From DASTFY01 sp963813375 (GTDB lineage Bacteria; Actinomycetota; Acidimicrobiia; Acidimicrobiales; Ilumatobacteraceae), in assembly GCA_963813375.1 (NCBI GenBank), contig CAWEYT010000017.1:264578-328577 (forward strand): a DNA stretch of 64,000 nt, written 5' to 3'. Within the stretch, counting starts at the first letter, position 1. Each line of letters opens with the position of its first letter. Position numbers and translations under genes: made by a program. Positions 37,582-46,528 of this stretch are shown piece after piece. The notes below the pieces were generated by a model. The model saw only the letters and a list, made by a program, of their open reading frames with translations. It was not told the DNA's origin and made no database searches.

Positions 37582-38835
37582 TCAGTTGAAGATGGCCAGG
37601 CCGTTGAGCTTGTTGGTGCTCCCCATGGAGCTGAAGTCGCCGACCGCGAACAGCCGGCCGCGGTCCTGGGCGAGCCCGCGGACGCCGAGGATGCCGCCGC
37701 TGTTGGGGGCGAAGCCCGTCGTGGCGCCGTTGGCCGGGCTCATGCCCTCGAGGCGCTTGGCGGTGTCGCCGTTCCAGCCGCCGTGGAAGCCGCCGTAGAG
37801 CTTGCCGGCGATGAGCTCGATGGCCTGGGCGTCGCCGTCAGGTCCGTTCTGCTCCCAGACGTGCGTCGCCCGTCGAGTCGGGTTGTACGACGCGAACTTG
37901 TTCCCGCCGTTCGTGCCGCCCGGGCGGGCCGGGCCGATGGCCACGTAGGGGGTGACGTTGTCCGTCCCGATGGCGATCGAGAAGACCCGGCCCTGGATGA
38001 GCCCCGACCCCGGCAGGCTGGCGCGGCTGAACACGACCGGAGCGACGGCACCGGTGTTGGCGTCGGTGCGGGCCAGCGCGTTGTGGGCCGCGTTGTTGAC
38101 GAAGTCGAAGCTGCCGCCGATGTAGACGTTCTGCTGGTCGGAGCTGATCTCGAGCGCCTCGACCCTCCTGTCGGCGTCGATGCTCCAGCCGGTGAGTGCG
38201 CCCGTGTCCTTGTTGACGCTGGCGCCCTTGCGCCGGCCCGGGCCGGCGATGTCGAAGTCGCCGCCGAGGTACACACTGGCGTTGGCGGGCCGGTAGCCGA
38301 GGGCCAGGACGTCGTCCGGGATGGTCGGCGGGTTGAACGTGGTGATCCGGTCTCCGTTGGTCGGGTTCACCTTGACCAGCCGGTTGGACGGCTGGCCGTC
38401 GTACGTCGTGAACTCGCCGCCGACGTAGAGATAGGTGCCGTCCGTCGTGAGGGCCCACACCCGGTTGTTGGTGTCGCCGTCGAAGGTCGAGAGCAGGGAG
38501 CCGTCCTTGATGCAGAAGGCGGCCAGGTTCGACCGGTTGACCTTCTGGCCGCTGGGCGACACCGCTTGGGTGAACGTGCCGCCCACGTAGACGACGTCGC
38601 CGATGGCGACCACCGCGTAGGCGGTGCCGTTCACGCCCCACGAGCTGATCGGGTTGGAGCCGTTCGGGCCGGGGGTGGCGTCAGTGCCGGCGGCCGGGCA
38701 GGCGGGCTTCGGCGGCGGCGGCGTCGGCGTGGGCGGCGGCGGGGGCGGGCCGGTCGGCGGCGGGCACGCTGTCAAGCAGGATGGCGCCGATGCGACTGCC
38801 GTGAAGGGCACGAGCACTCGAGCCTTGAAGGCCAT
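37582..38835 (-). CDS. Secreted beta-propeller lipoprotein D (intact)
   Basis: 417 residues and the only undamaged member of the array. The signal peptide ends at the lipobox PSCLTACPPP, followed by a proline-rich linker of about 25 residues. Blades recur with GDVVYVGGTFTQAVSPSG, TYLYVGGEFTTYDGQPSNRL, ASVYLGGDFDIAGPGRRKG and QNVYIGGSFDFVNNAAHNAL. They are followed by DGDAQAIELIAGKLYGGFHG and FAVGDFSSMGSTNKLNGLAI. The VGGxFT motif resembles delta-60-type repeats; six to seven blades are likely. An AGAGGA site precedes the ATG. Nothing indicates enzymatic activity. Confidence 0.82.
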   Translation of the reverse strand: MAFKARVLVPFTAVASAPSCLTACPPPTGPPPPPPTPTPPPPKPACPAAGTDATPGPNGSNPISSWGVNGTAYAVVAIGDVVYVGGTFTQAVSPSGQKVNRSNLAAFCIKDGSLLSTFDGDTNNRVWALTTDGTYLYVGGEFTTYDGQPSNRLVKVNPTNGDRITTFNPPTIPDDVLALGYRPANASVYLGGDFDIAGPGRRKGASVNKDTGALTGWSIDADRRVEALEISSDQQNVYIGGSFDFVNNAAHNALARTDANTGAVAPVVFSRASLPGSGLIQGRVFSIAIGTDNVTPYVAIGPARPGGTNGGNKFASYNPTRRATHVWEQNGPDGDAQAIELIAGKLYGGFHGGWNGDTAKRLEGMSPANGATTGFAPNSGGILGVRGLAQDRGRLFAVGDFSSMGSTNKLNGLAIFN

Positions 38836-38866
38836 GGCGGATGGTTCCTCTCGGGTTCTACGCGTG

Positions 38867-38982
38867 GTGACTCGGGCCCTGCCCGCCCGAGTCACGCTGT
38901 GGTGGTCTGCTTGTTCCCAGTCCGGGGCCCTGCCGGCACCGTTGCCGGCAGGTCCCCAGCCCGTTCACCACGGAACGTGGTG
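38867..38982 (-). promoter_or_regulatory. Structured leader or terminator region between propeller genes E and D
   Basis: Three hairpins fill the 163-bp gap: caccacg / cgtggtg (38966-38982), a 9-bp stem cctgccggc / gccggcagg extended by four GC pairs (38924-38957), and a perfect 11-bp stem gtgactcgggc / gcccgagtcac (38867-38895). Some may end transcription of E; the last ends about 30 nt before the D start. No T-runs. Confidence 0.5.
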
Positions 38983-38998
38983 AGAGTGTGCGGTCCGG

Positions 38999-40298
38999 TC
39001 AGCCGAAGATGGCCAGGCCGCGGAGGTTGGTGGTGGTGCCGATGGCGGTGAAGTCACCGACGGCCACCATCCGGTTGCTGCCCTGCGCCAGGTCGAACAC
39101 CCCGCCGGTGGCAGCGACCGCCGGCTGGAAGGCCGTGATCTGGGTGTTCACGCCGTTGGCCGGGTTGATGCCCAGCAGACGGTAGTTGTTCGGGTTCAGG
39201 GGCAGCGGAGCCGCCGCGTTGCTGTAGCCGCCCAGGAAGCCGGCGAACAGGTGGTGCCGATGACCTCGACCGCCTCGCCGTTGCCCTGCAGGTTGTTGTT
39301 GTTCCAGGCCTGCGTGCCGTCGACGGTGTTGAAGTTGATGATGCGGTTGCCCGCGCCCGCAGCGCCGGGGCCGGTGCCGATGGCGGCGTAGAGGCTGGCG
39401 TTGTTGGCGGAGACGGCCAGGTCGTACGGGCGGGCGCCGAGCGCACCGGCGTTGAAGCCGGCGACCAGGTTGCCCGGGTTCGGTGGCCGTGAGCCGGGCC
39501 AGGCGGTCACGAGCCTGCCCAGCGCCTGCCTGGCTCGGCTTCTTCACCTCGGGGAAGTTGCCGCCGATGTAGACCGCGGTGTTGTCCGGGCTGACGGTGA
39601 TCGACTCCACCTTGGAGTTGGCACCCGCGAACCAGCCGGTCCAGGCACCCGTGGTCGGGTTGAAGCCGGCCGCGTTGCCGACGTAGTTCTGGTTGCCGGC
39701 CGGCGGAGCGCCGATGCTTGCCGAACTCACCGGCCGGCGTAGAGCGACGCCGTCCGCGAAGTGCATGTCCAGCACCGGCGCCTGCGGGGCCTTCGGGGCG
39801 AACTGCGCGATGCGGCCACCGGTCGGCGCTCACCTTGACCAGGTGCAGCGGAGCGGCCGCCGGCGACGAAGTCGCCACCGACGAACAGGTTGGTGCCGTC
39901 GGTCGCCAGCGCGTTCACCGAGGTGATCGTGGTGGCGCCGAGGTTGGGCACGAAGGTCGTGTCCAGCTTGCCGTTGGCCAGGCAGAAGGCCGCCAGCTTG
40001 GTCGCGGGCGTCGAGGGCGCCGGTCGGGGCCACGGCGTCGTTGAACGTGCCGCCGACGTAGACGCGGTTGCCGATGACGGCCGTGGCCAGCGCCCGGCCG
40101 TCGACGCCCCAGGTGCGCGGGGATCGGGTTCTGGGTGTCGGGGCCGGCGACGCCGGAGGCCGGCACGGCCGGGCACCCGGTGGGCGGCGGCGGCGGGCGG
40201 CGGGTCATCGGGCGGCGGCGGCGGCCCGCAGCCGCCGTGCCGATGAGGGCTGCGGCCAGCACGCCGGCGGGGAGCAGCAGTCGGGTCTTCGTACGCAT
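38999..40298 (-). CDS. Secreted beta-propeller lipoprotein E (frameshifted)
   Basis: About 433 residues after repair. The signal peptide (RLLLPAGVLAAALIGTAA) leads to a Cys-Gly and poly-Pro linker in the neighbouring frame. Blades read TNLFVGGDFVAGG and NTAVYIGGNFPEVKKPSQAG, and the C-terminus reads NRMVAVGDFTAIGTTTNLRG then LAIFG. The GNGEAVEVIG and AGFLGGYSN segments correspond to the DVQAV and GFHDG motifs of its paralogues. At least four frame changes are needed. It is the first gene of the array and groups with D by its ending. A GGGAGG site precedes the ATG. Confidence 0.68.
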
Positions 40299-40651
40299 GG
40301 TTTGGGGGATCCTCCCGTCGATGCCGACCCGGCCCGCCGGTCCGGCTGTGGTGAAAACGTGCTGAGGGGGCCTGTGTGTCAACGAGACCGACCCGCCCCA
40401 AGTTCCGCCTGTCCTTGCAGCCGGGAGCACAGACCGTGTCCGTCGATACGCCAGTCCTAACGTCCGCCCGGTCGGGCGATTGCACCAACCCCCGCGATGT
40501 TCACCCAGCGGGGTCAACGAGGCCCTGGATCGCACGCTCGGTGATGAAACGCCCACGCAATTCGGCGAATCGCCCGGTCGCCGCCGGCGATCGCCGTGGT
40601 TTGCGTCCCTGACCGGTGGTCGGCCACGGAGCGTGGTGCAGGATGGCAGCC
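40299..40651. other. Divergent intergenic region between propeller gene E and cysD
   Basis: About 350 bases without a convincing gene apart from the short ORF at 40652. It has small palindromes (cgcccg / cgggcg near 40466, cccgc / gcggg near 40491-40512). It must hold the promoter of the propeller array on the minus strand, but no clear -35/-10 pair was found. Confidence 0.4.
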
Positions 40652-40699
40652 ATGTCCGCTACCCCCTGGTCGTTTTCCGCGCTCGGCGGGCCATCATGA
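40652..40699 (+). promoter_or_regulatory. Possible 15-codon upstream ORF coupled to cysD
   Basis: MSATPWSFSALGGPS begins 7 nt after CAGGAT (40639-40644), a -10-like box also seen before other starts here. Its TGA overlaps the cysD ATG as ATGA (40696-40699), so ribosomes finishing it could start cysD. It has four Ser and no Cys, so it is not a poly-Cys attenuator of the mycobacterial kind. Chance cannot be excluded. Confidence 0.4.
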
Positions 40700-41649
40700 C
40701 CGCCGCCGACATCTCCATCGCACAGGAGCCGAGGATGCCGATGCCCAGCGCCTACCGGACCCACCTGGACGCCCTCGAGGACGAGTCCATCCACATCATG
40801 CGGGAGGTGGCGGCCGAGTTCGAGCGCCCCTGCCTGCTGTTCAGCGGTGGCAAGGACTCGATCGTGATGGCGCGGGTGGCCGAGAAGGCGTTCTGGCCGG
40901 GGCGCATCCCTTTCCCCCTCCTCCACATCGACACCGGTCACAACTTCCCCGAGGTCATCGCCTACCGCGACCGTCGCGTCGAGGAGCTGGGCGTGCGCCT
41001 CGTGGTCGGCTCGGTGCAGGAGTCGATCGACAGCGGCCGGGTCACCGAGGAGAAGGGCCCCAAGGCCAGCCGCAACCGGCTGCAGAGCGTCACCCTGCTC
41101 GACACCATCGAGCAGCACGAGTTCGACGCCGTCTTCGGCGGTGGGCGCCGGGACGAGGACAAGGCCCGGGCCAAGGAGCGCGTGTACTCCTTCCGTGACG
41201 AGTTCGGCCAGTGGGACCCCAAGAACCAGCGGCCCGAGCTGTGGAGCCTCTACAACGGCCGGCACCGCAAGGGTGAGCACATCCGCGTCTTCCCCATCAG
41301 CAACTGGACCGAGCTCGACGTGTGGCAGTACATCAAGGTCGAGGAGATCGAGCTGCCCTCGATCTACTACGCGCACCAGCGCGACGTGTTCCGGCGCGAC
41401 GGCATGTGGCTCGCCGTGACCCCCTTCGTGACGGTGATGGAGGACGAGGCGGTCGAGCACCGCACGGTCCGGTTCCGCACCGTCGGCGATGCGAGCTGCA
41501 CGGGCGCCGTCGAGTCGACCGCCTCCAACGTCGACGACGTGATCATGGAGGTGGCCGCCAGCCGCATCACCGAGCGCGGCGCCACCCGGGCCGACGACAA
41601 GTTCGCCGAGGCCGCCATGGAGGACCGCAAGAAGGAAGGCTATTTCTGA
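40696..41649 (+). CDS. cysD: Sulfate adenylyltransferase small subunit
   Basis: 317 residues. With CysN it makes adenosine phosphosulfate (APS) from sulfate and ATP. The PP-loop reads LLFSGGKDSIVMARVAEKAF, with LLHIDTGHNFPEVIAYRD and FDAVFGGGRRDEDKARAKER as family motifs. The C-terminus DRKKEGYF is the usual CysD end. The first ATG is used because it overlaps the short ORF stop; starts at 40735 or 40741 are also possible. No frameshift. Confidence 0.94.
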   Translation: MTAADISIAQEPRMPMPSAYRTHLDALEDESIHIMREVAAEFERPCLLFSGGKDSIVMARVAEKAFWPGRIPFPLLHIDTGHNFPEVIAYRDRRVEELGVRLVVGSVQESIDSGRVTEEKGPKASRNRLQSVTLLDTIEQHEFDAVFGGGRRDEDKARAKERVYSFRDEFGQWDPKNQRPELWSLYNGRHRKGEHIRVFPISNWTELDVWQYIKVEEIELPSIYYAHQRDVFRRDGMWLAVTPFVTVMEDEAVEHRTVRFRTVGDASCTGAVESTASNVDDVIMEVAASRITERGATRADDKFAEAAMEDRKKEGYF

Positions 41650-41653
41650 ATGA

Positions 41654-41682
41654 CCCCACCGGAAGCAGAGCTTCCGGCGGGG
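41654..41682 (+). other. Hairpin between cysD and cysN
   Basis: ccccaccggaag pairs with cttccggcgggg around a 5-base loop, with one A-C mismatch. The cysD-cysN gap is 98 bp, long for this pair, so the hairpin may tune the amounts of the two subunits. Confidence 0.45.
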
Positions 41683-41747
41683 ACCCCCGCGGTCCTGTCG
41701 GAAGTCGTCACCATGTTTCAAGGTTCGATTGGGAAGGTTTACCTGTG

Positions 41748-43010
41748 ATGGAGATGCTGCGATTCGCCACTGCGGGCTCGGTCGACGACGGCAAGTCGAC
41801 GCTGATCGGCCGCCTGCTGCTCGACTCGAAGCAGATCTTCGAGGATCAACTCGAGGCCGTCGAGCGCACGAGCCGCGACAGGGGCTTCGACTACACGAAC
41901 CTCGCCCTCCTGACGGACGGCCTGCGGGCCGAGCGGGAGCAGGGCATCACCATCGACGTCGCCTACCGCTACTTCGCCACCCCGAAGCGCAAGTTCATCA
42001 TCGCCGACACCCCGGGCCACGTGCAGTACACGCGCAACATGGTCACGGGAGCGTCGACGGCCGACCTGGCCCTCGTGCTGGTCGACGCCCGCAAGGGCAT
42101 GACCGAGCAGAGCCGGCGTCACGCGGTGATCGCCTCCCTGCTCCAGGTGAAGCACCTCGCCGTGTGCGTCAACAAGATGGACCTGGTCGAGTTCGACGAG
42201 AAGGTCTTCGAGGAGATCCGGGCCGAGTTCACCGAGTTCGCCGGCAAGCTCGAGTTCGCCGACCTCACGTTCATCCCGATCTCGGCGCTGCTCGGCGACA
42301 ACGTCATCGAGCACTCGCCCAACACCCCGTGGTACGGCGGCCCGACGCTGCTGTGGCACCTCGAGAACCTCTACATCGGTTCCGACCGCAACCTCATCGA
42401 CCCGCGCTTCCCGGTGCAGTACGTCATCCGGCCGATGTCCAAGGACCACCACGACTACCGGGGTTACGCCGGCCAGGTCGCGGGCGGGCAGTTCCGGGCC
42501 GGCGACGAGATCCTCGTGCTGCCGTCGGGCTTCACGACGAGCGTCGCCGCGGTCGAGCAGTTCGGCGGGCCCGTCGACGAGGCCTCCGCCGGCATGAGCG
42601 TCACCGTGCGCCTCACCGACGAGATCGACATCAGCCGGGGCGACCTGCTCTGCCGGCCCCACAACGCACCGATGGTCAGCCAGGACATCGACGCCATGGT
42701 GTGCTGGTTCAGCGAGAAGCCGCTCAGCCCGCGGAGCACGTACGCCATCAAGCACACCACCCGCAGCGCCCGCTGCATGGTGCGCGAGCTCAGCTACCGG
42801 CTGGACATCAACAGCCTCCACCGCGACGACGACGCCGGGCAGCTCGCCATGAACGACATCGGCCGTGTCAGCCTGCGCACCACCGCGCCGCTCTTCTTCG
42901 ACGAGTACCGCCGCAACCGCCACACGGGCAGCTTCATCCTCGTCGACGAGGGGACCAACGAGACGGTGGCCGGTGGGATGATCCTCGGCGAGGCCAGCAC
43001 CATCCCGTGA
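41748..43010 (+). CDS. cysN: Sulfate adenylyltransferase large subunit (GTPase)
   Basis: 420 residues. The translation-factor-type GTPase motifs are GSVDDGKSTLIGRLL, ADTPGHVQYTRNM and VNKMDLVEF. GTP hydrolysis drives APS formation with CysD. The protein ends after the EF-Tu-like beta domains, so it is not the CysNC fusion found in mycobacteria; the APS kinase is a separate gene. It overlaps cysC by 4 nt (GTGA). Confidence 0.94.
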   Translation: MEMLRFATAGSVDDGKSTLIGRLLLDSKQIFEDQLEAVERTSRDRGFDYTNLALLTDGLRAEREQGITIDVAYRYFATPKRKFIIADTPGHVQYTRNMVTGASTADLALVLVDARKGMTEQSRRHAVIASLLQVKHLAVCVNKMDLVEFDEKVFEEIRAEFTEFAGKLEFADLTFIPISALLGDNVIEHSPNTPWYGGPTLLWHLENLYIGSDRNLIDPRFPVQYVIRPMSKDHHDYRGYAGQVAGGQFRAGDEILVLPSGFTTSVAAVEQFGGPVDEASAGMSVTVRLTDEIDISRGDLLCRPHNAPMVSQDIDAMVCWFSEKPLSPRSTYAIKHTTRSARCMVRELSYRLDINSLHRDDDAGQLAMNDIGRVSLRTTAPLFFDEYRRNRHTGSFILVDEGTNETVAGGMILGEASTIP

Positions 43011-43615
43011 GCACGGTTCGTCCCGGGGCGATCTCGCCCGGCGTCGTCTGGCACCCGACGATCATCGCCCGATCGGAGCGATGGGCCGTCCGTCACCTCG
43101 ACGGGGTGACGGTGTGGTTCACCGGGCTGTCGGGCTCGGGCAAGTCGACCATCTCCAACGAGGTGGCGCGGCTGATGGTGGACGGCGGGCGGGCCGTCTA
43201 CCTGCTCGACGGCGACAACCTCCGCTTCGGCCTGAACGGCGACCTCGGGTTCGACCGCGCCAGCCGCGAGGAGAACGTCCGCCGCGTGGGCGAGGTGGCC
43301 CGCCTGATGGCTGACGCAGGGATCGCCGCGCTCGTCCCCGTCATCTCGCCCTATCGCGAAGGCCGGGACAGGGTGCGCGAGCTGCACGAGGCGGCCGGGT
43401 TGCGCTTCGTCGAGGTCTTCGTGGACACGCCCATCGAGGAGTGCGAGCAGCGCGACCCCAAGGGCCTCTACGCGAAGGCCCGGGCCGGGGAGCTGACCGG
43501 CTTCACCGGCATCGACGACCCCTACGAGCCACCGCTCCAGCCGGACCTCGTGCTCGACACGACTTCGGCCGATGCGTCCGACCTCGCCCTGCGGGTCGTC
43601 GCCCTCCTGACCTGA
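43007..43615 (+). CDS. cysC: Adenylylsulfate kinase
   Basis: 202 residues. The P-loop is TGLSGSGKSTISNEVARLM. LLDGDNLRFGLNGDLGFDRA is the APS-binding stretch, and VFVDTPIEECEQRDPKGLYA is the conserved C-terminal region. It converts APS to PAPS, the donor for sulfotransferases and, in some bacteria, for sulfate reduction. No reductase or sulfotransferase is in the window. Confidence 0.93.
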   Translation: MSTVRPGAISPGVVWHPTIIARSERWAVRHLDGVTVWFTGLSGSGKSTISNEVARLMVDGGRAVYLLDGDNLRFGLNGDLGFDRASREENVRRVGEVARLMADAGIAALVPVISPYREGRDRVRELHEAAGLRFVEVFVDTPIEECEQRDPKGLYAKARAGELTGFTGIDDPYEPPLQPDLVLDTTSADASDLALRVVALLT

Positions 43616-43633
43616 CCGGCGCGACCGCGAGCG

Positions 43634-44557
43634 TCAGCCGGCCGGGACGAGCTCGGTGCGCAGGTCGTGGGAGCCGTCGGCTCGGCTCGCTTCGTAGTAC
43701 AGCCGGTAGCCGCGGCCGGCGACCGGCAGCACGCTCATGTAGCGCAGGGAGCCCGAGCTGCTGGGGGACACCGCGGCGGGGGCATCGCCCCGCGCCGTGA
43801 ACCGGCCGGAACCGTCCCCGACGGCGAGGCCTGTGCGCTCCTCGTAGTTCTCGGCCGCGCGGGCCCGCCCGTCGTAGTAGGCGATCCAACCATCCGGGCC
43901 CTGCAGCACGCTCGTGAGGCGCGCGCCCCGTTCGTCCCACCGACCCGGCCGCCCCGCGAGGGCGATGCCCTCCCACCGCCAGGTCAGGCCGTCGGTGCTC
44001 GTGCCGTGGTGGGTGTCCATCCGGTCGGCCTCCGCCGGATCGGGGAGGGGGTGGCAGCACACCCACGCCTGCCAACGGTCGCCGACCCGGACGACGACCG
44101 GATCCTTCATGGCCGTCATGGCGTCACCGGGCATCGTCGGCCGGCGCCGGTGCGGCGCGAACGAGGCCGGATCAGGTGCGTCGATCGCATCGACCCACCA
44201 GTGCAGCGTGCCGGGTGTCGCGCCGGAGACGTACAGCCGCCACGTGCCGTCCGGCAGGGGAACGATGGCCGGGCGCTCGAGCGACTCCGTGCCGAGCGCT
44301 TCCTTCTCCAGCACGGTCACCGTCTCGAAGGCCACCCCGTCCTCCGAACGGGCCACCACGACCGCGTAGCCCCGGCCGTCGCCCACCGGCCGGCGCAGGC
44401 GGTAGGCCAGGTAGGTGACGCCGTCGACGGCCACGGCGCTCGGTGCGCCGGCCCAATAGCCGGGACCGGTCCCGGGCGGATCGATGACCACGTCGGCCTG
44501 GTCCGGCCGGGGCAGGGGCGGGGCGTGCCGGCCGGGACTGGAACTGCCTGTGGTCAC
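43634..44557 (-). CDS. Five-bladed beta-propeller protein, glycosidase-like (GH32/43-type fold)
   Basis: About 307 residues, no signal peptide. Repeated segments such as YWAGAPSAVAVDGVTYLAYR, ERPAIVPLPDGTWRLYVSG, AMKDPVVVRVGDRWQAWV and SVLQGPDGWIAYYDGR are typical of GH32/43/68/130-related propellers. Clear catalytic residues could not be assigned. The start is GTG 44557, with TACCGT 7 nt upstream. It is divergent from the IclR gene with 44 bp between, so it is the likely target of that regulator. Confidence 0.65.
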   Translation of the reverse strand: MTTGSSSPGRHAPPLPRPDQADVVIDPPGTGPGYWAGAPSAVAVDGVTYLAYRLRRPVGDGRGYAVVVARSEDGVAFETVTVLEKEALGTESLERPAIVPLPDGTWRLYVSGATPGTLHWWVDAIDAPDPASFAPHRRRPTMPGDAMTAMKDPVVVRVGDRWQAWVCCHPLPDPAEADRMDTHHGTSTDGLTWRWEGIALAGRPGRWDERGARLTSVLQGPDGWIAYYDGRARAAENYEERTGLAVGDGSGRFTARGDAPAAVSPSSSGSLRYMSVLPVAGRGYRLYYEASRADGSHDLRTELVPAG

Positions 44558-44601
44558 TGAAGGCACGGTAGGCCGGGACGGTCCACTGGCAGACTGTGAC
44601 C

Positions 44602-45391
44602 GTGGTCGGGCGAGACGGAGGCGCACGAGTCGAGGACCGGGGCGCAGGCCGTCGAGCGGGCCATCGCCATCGTCTCCTGCTTCGATTCCGACGTGCCCGA
44701 CCTCGGCCTGGGCGAGATCGCCACTCGCACGGGGCTACGGGTGAGCACGGCCCATCGCATCGTGCGGGCCCTGGTGCGCGGCGGGCTGCTGGCTCAGGAT
44801 GCGCGGACCGAGCGCTACCACCTCGGGCCCCGCCTGGCCCTGCTCGGCCAGTCGGCCATGGCGCGGTACGGGCTCGACCTCGTCCGGCCCCAACTGGAGG
44901 ACCTGACCCGGATCACCGGTGAGGCGGCCAGCCTCGGCGTCCGCGACGGCGACGACGTCGTGGTGGTGCTCCGGGCCGAGTCGACCCAGCCCCTGCGCTT
45001 CGACCGTCCCCACGGCGCTCGGGTCCCCTTGCACGCCTCGGCCATGGGCAAGGCGCTGTTGGCCTTCGCTGGGCCGGAACCGCGATCCACCGTGGCCGAC
45101 CTCGGGGCCCTGCCGCGGTTCACCTCCCATACGTTGGTCCGCCGGTCCGACCTGGTGGCCGACCTGGTGAACACCCGCGAGCGCGGGTACTCGGTCAACC
45201 GCGAGGAGCGTCACGACGGCGTGTGCGGTGTCGGCGCACCCGTGCTCGACGCCGCCGGCACCGCCCGGGCCAGCGTCGCCGTGCAGGGTCCCAGCCACCG
45301 TTTCGACGACCGGCGGCTGTCGGAGCTGGGCGAGCGGGTGGTGGCGGCGGCCGAGGCCATCGCCGTCGAGCTCCCGCTCCCGTCCCTCTGA
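44602..45391 (+). CDS. IclR family transcriptional regulator (frameshift at start)
   Basis: About 262 residues after repair. The N-terminal winged helix begins TGAQAVERAIAIVSCF and continues LGEIATRTGLRVSTAHRIVR. The effector domain has RVPLHASAMGKALLAF and ERGYSVNREERHDGVCGVGA. An extra G right after the GTG at 44602 splits the start from the rest. CAGACT lies 6 nt before this GTG. IclR proteins sense small metabolites; control of the divergent propeller gene is likely. Confidence 0.82.
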
Positions 45392-45414
45392 ACGGGATCA
45401 GGAGCCACGGGGGT

Positions 45415-46527
45415 TCAGGAGGCCAGGGCCTCGTCGACCACGATCCTGAAGCCGGCCTGCACCTCGGCCGATGACCAGGGCGCGGGATCGAGCGGATGAC
45501 CTCGTCGACCGGAGCGCACGACCTCGGCCACCGCATCTGCTGCCGCCACCACGTCGCCCACCGGGACGACGGTCCCGGCCGCGCCCATGGCCACCAGCTC
45601 GGCGGCGCCGTCGATGTCGTAGGCCACGAACGGGATGCCGGCGACCGCGGCGTGCACCAGCACCTCCGGGAGGCCGCCGTCCCGGAACAGTGCCACGACG
45701 GCGTCGGCGGCCGCCACGAGGTCACGCTCGTCTTCGACGTGACCGATGACGGCGCTGTCGTCGGCCAGGCCGGCCTCCTCGAGGAGCCTTCGCACCGGGA
45801 CGTCGAGCGGACCGCTCCCGGCGACGACCAGGAACGGGCGCGGGGTCACGTCCTGCCACCGCAGCGCCAGTTCCGGGAGCCGCCACGTCCCGTTGCGGGT
45901 CTCGAGGCTGGAGATGGACATGACGAGCGGGCGGTCCTCCGGCAACCCGTAGCGCTCCAGCACACGATGGCGCGCCGCCGCTGAGGCCGGTTGTCGACCG
46001 ACGTCCACCCCCGACCGGACCACATGGATCTTGTCCGCCGGAATGCCCAGCGCGACGTAGCGGTCGGCCAGGTCCGAGCCGACGGTCGTGTACCGGGTGG
46101 TGACCGGCTCGAGGAACCGCTCGAACAGACCGAAGACCCGTGATGCCCGGCGCGAGGATCCGCCACCGGGACTGGTCATCGAGACCACGTGCACGGTCGG
46201 CGGCCGCCCGGCCAGGACGACCGCCGCTCGGCCGATGGCGCCGCTCTTCGACTGGTGGGTGACGACGAGGTCGGGGCGGAGGCGACGGATCATCCGGGCC
46301 AACCGGAGCACGGCTCGAATGTCATCGATCAGGCTGACGCGCCGCACGAGCCTGGGCTCGATGGTCAGGCTCGCCACCGGGACGCGTGCGTCGGCGAGCG
46401 CCGGCCAGGAGTCCCCGCCGACGACCAGGTGGTGTTCGGCGTCGGGTACGGCGCGGATGACGTCGAGGAGACGGCGCTCGGAGGCACCGCGCAGGTACCT
46501 CGTGCAGACGTGGAGGACGGTCGGCAC
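45415..46527 (-). CDS. GT4 family glycosyltransferase
   Basis: 370 residues with a GT-B fold. The N-terminal half starts PTVLHVCTRYLRGASERRLL and has DLVVTHQSKSGAIGRAAVVL. The C-terminal half has FLVVAGSGPLDVPVRRLLEE and GGLPEVLVHAAVAGIPFVAY with the donor-site Glu. The family makes surface polysaccharides and glycolipids. It follows the Wzz-like gene by one base and is likely co-transcribed, so a cell-surface glycan is the probable product. Confidence 0.85.
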   Translation of the reverse strand: MPTVLHVCTRYLRGASERRLLDVIRAVPDAEHHLVVGGDSWPALADARVPVASLTIEPRLVRRVSLIDDIRAVLRLARMIRRLRPDLVVTHQSKSGAIGRAAVVLAGRPPTVHVVSMTSPGGGSSRRASRVFGLFERFLEPVTTRYTTVGSDLADRYVALGIPADKIHVVRSGVDVGRQPASAAARHRVLERYGLPEDRPLVMSISSLETRNGTWRLPELALRWQDVTPRPFLVVAGSGPLDVPVRRLLEEAGLADDSAVIGHVEDERDLVAAADAVVALFRDGGLPEVLVHAAVAGIPFVAYDIDGAAELVAMGAAGTVVPVGDVVAAADAVAEVVRSGRRGHPLDPAPWSSAEVQAGFRIVVDEALAS

Positions 46528-46528
46528 G

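Noticed and set aside
33775..40298. Propeller array as a pseudogene graveyard.
   Set aside because: Gene D is intact, blades and endings are conserved in all five, and equal damage occurs in essential genes elsewhere, so sequencing error is the simpler cause.
40652..40699. cysD upstream ORF as a poly-cysteine attenuator.
   Set aside because: It contains no Cys codons; only position and overlap resemble the mycobacterial case.
43634..44557. Calling this a specific GH43 or GH130 enzyme.
   Set aside because: The five-blade pattern is clear, but I could not place the catalytic acids with confidence.
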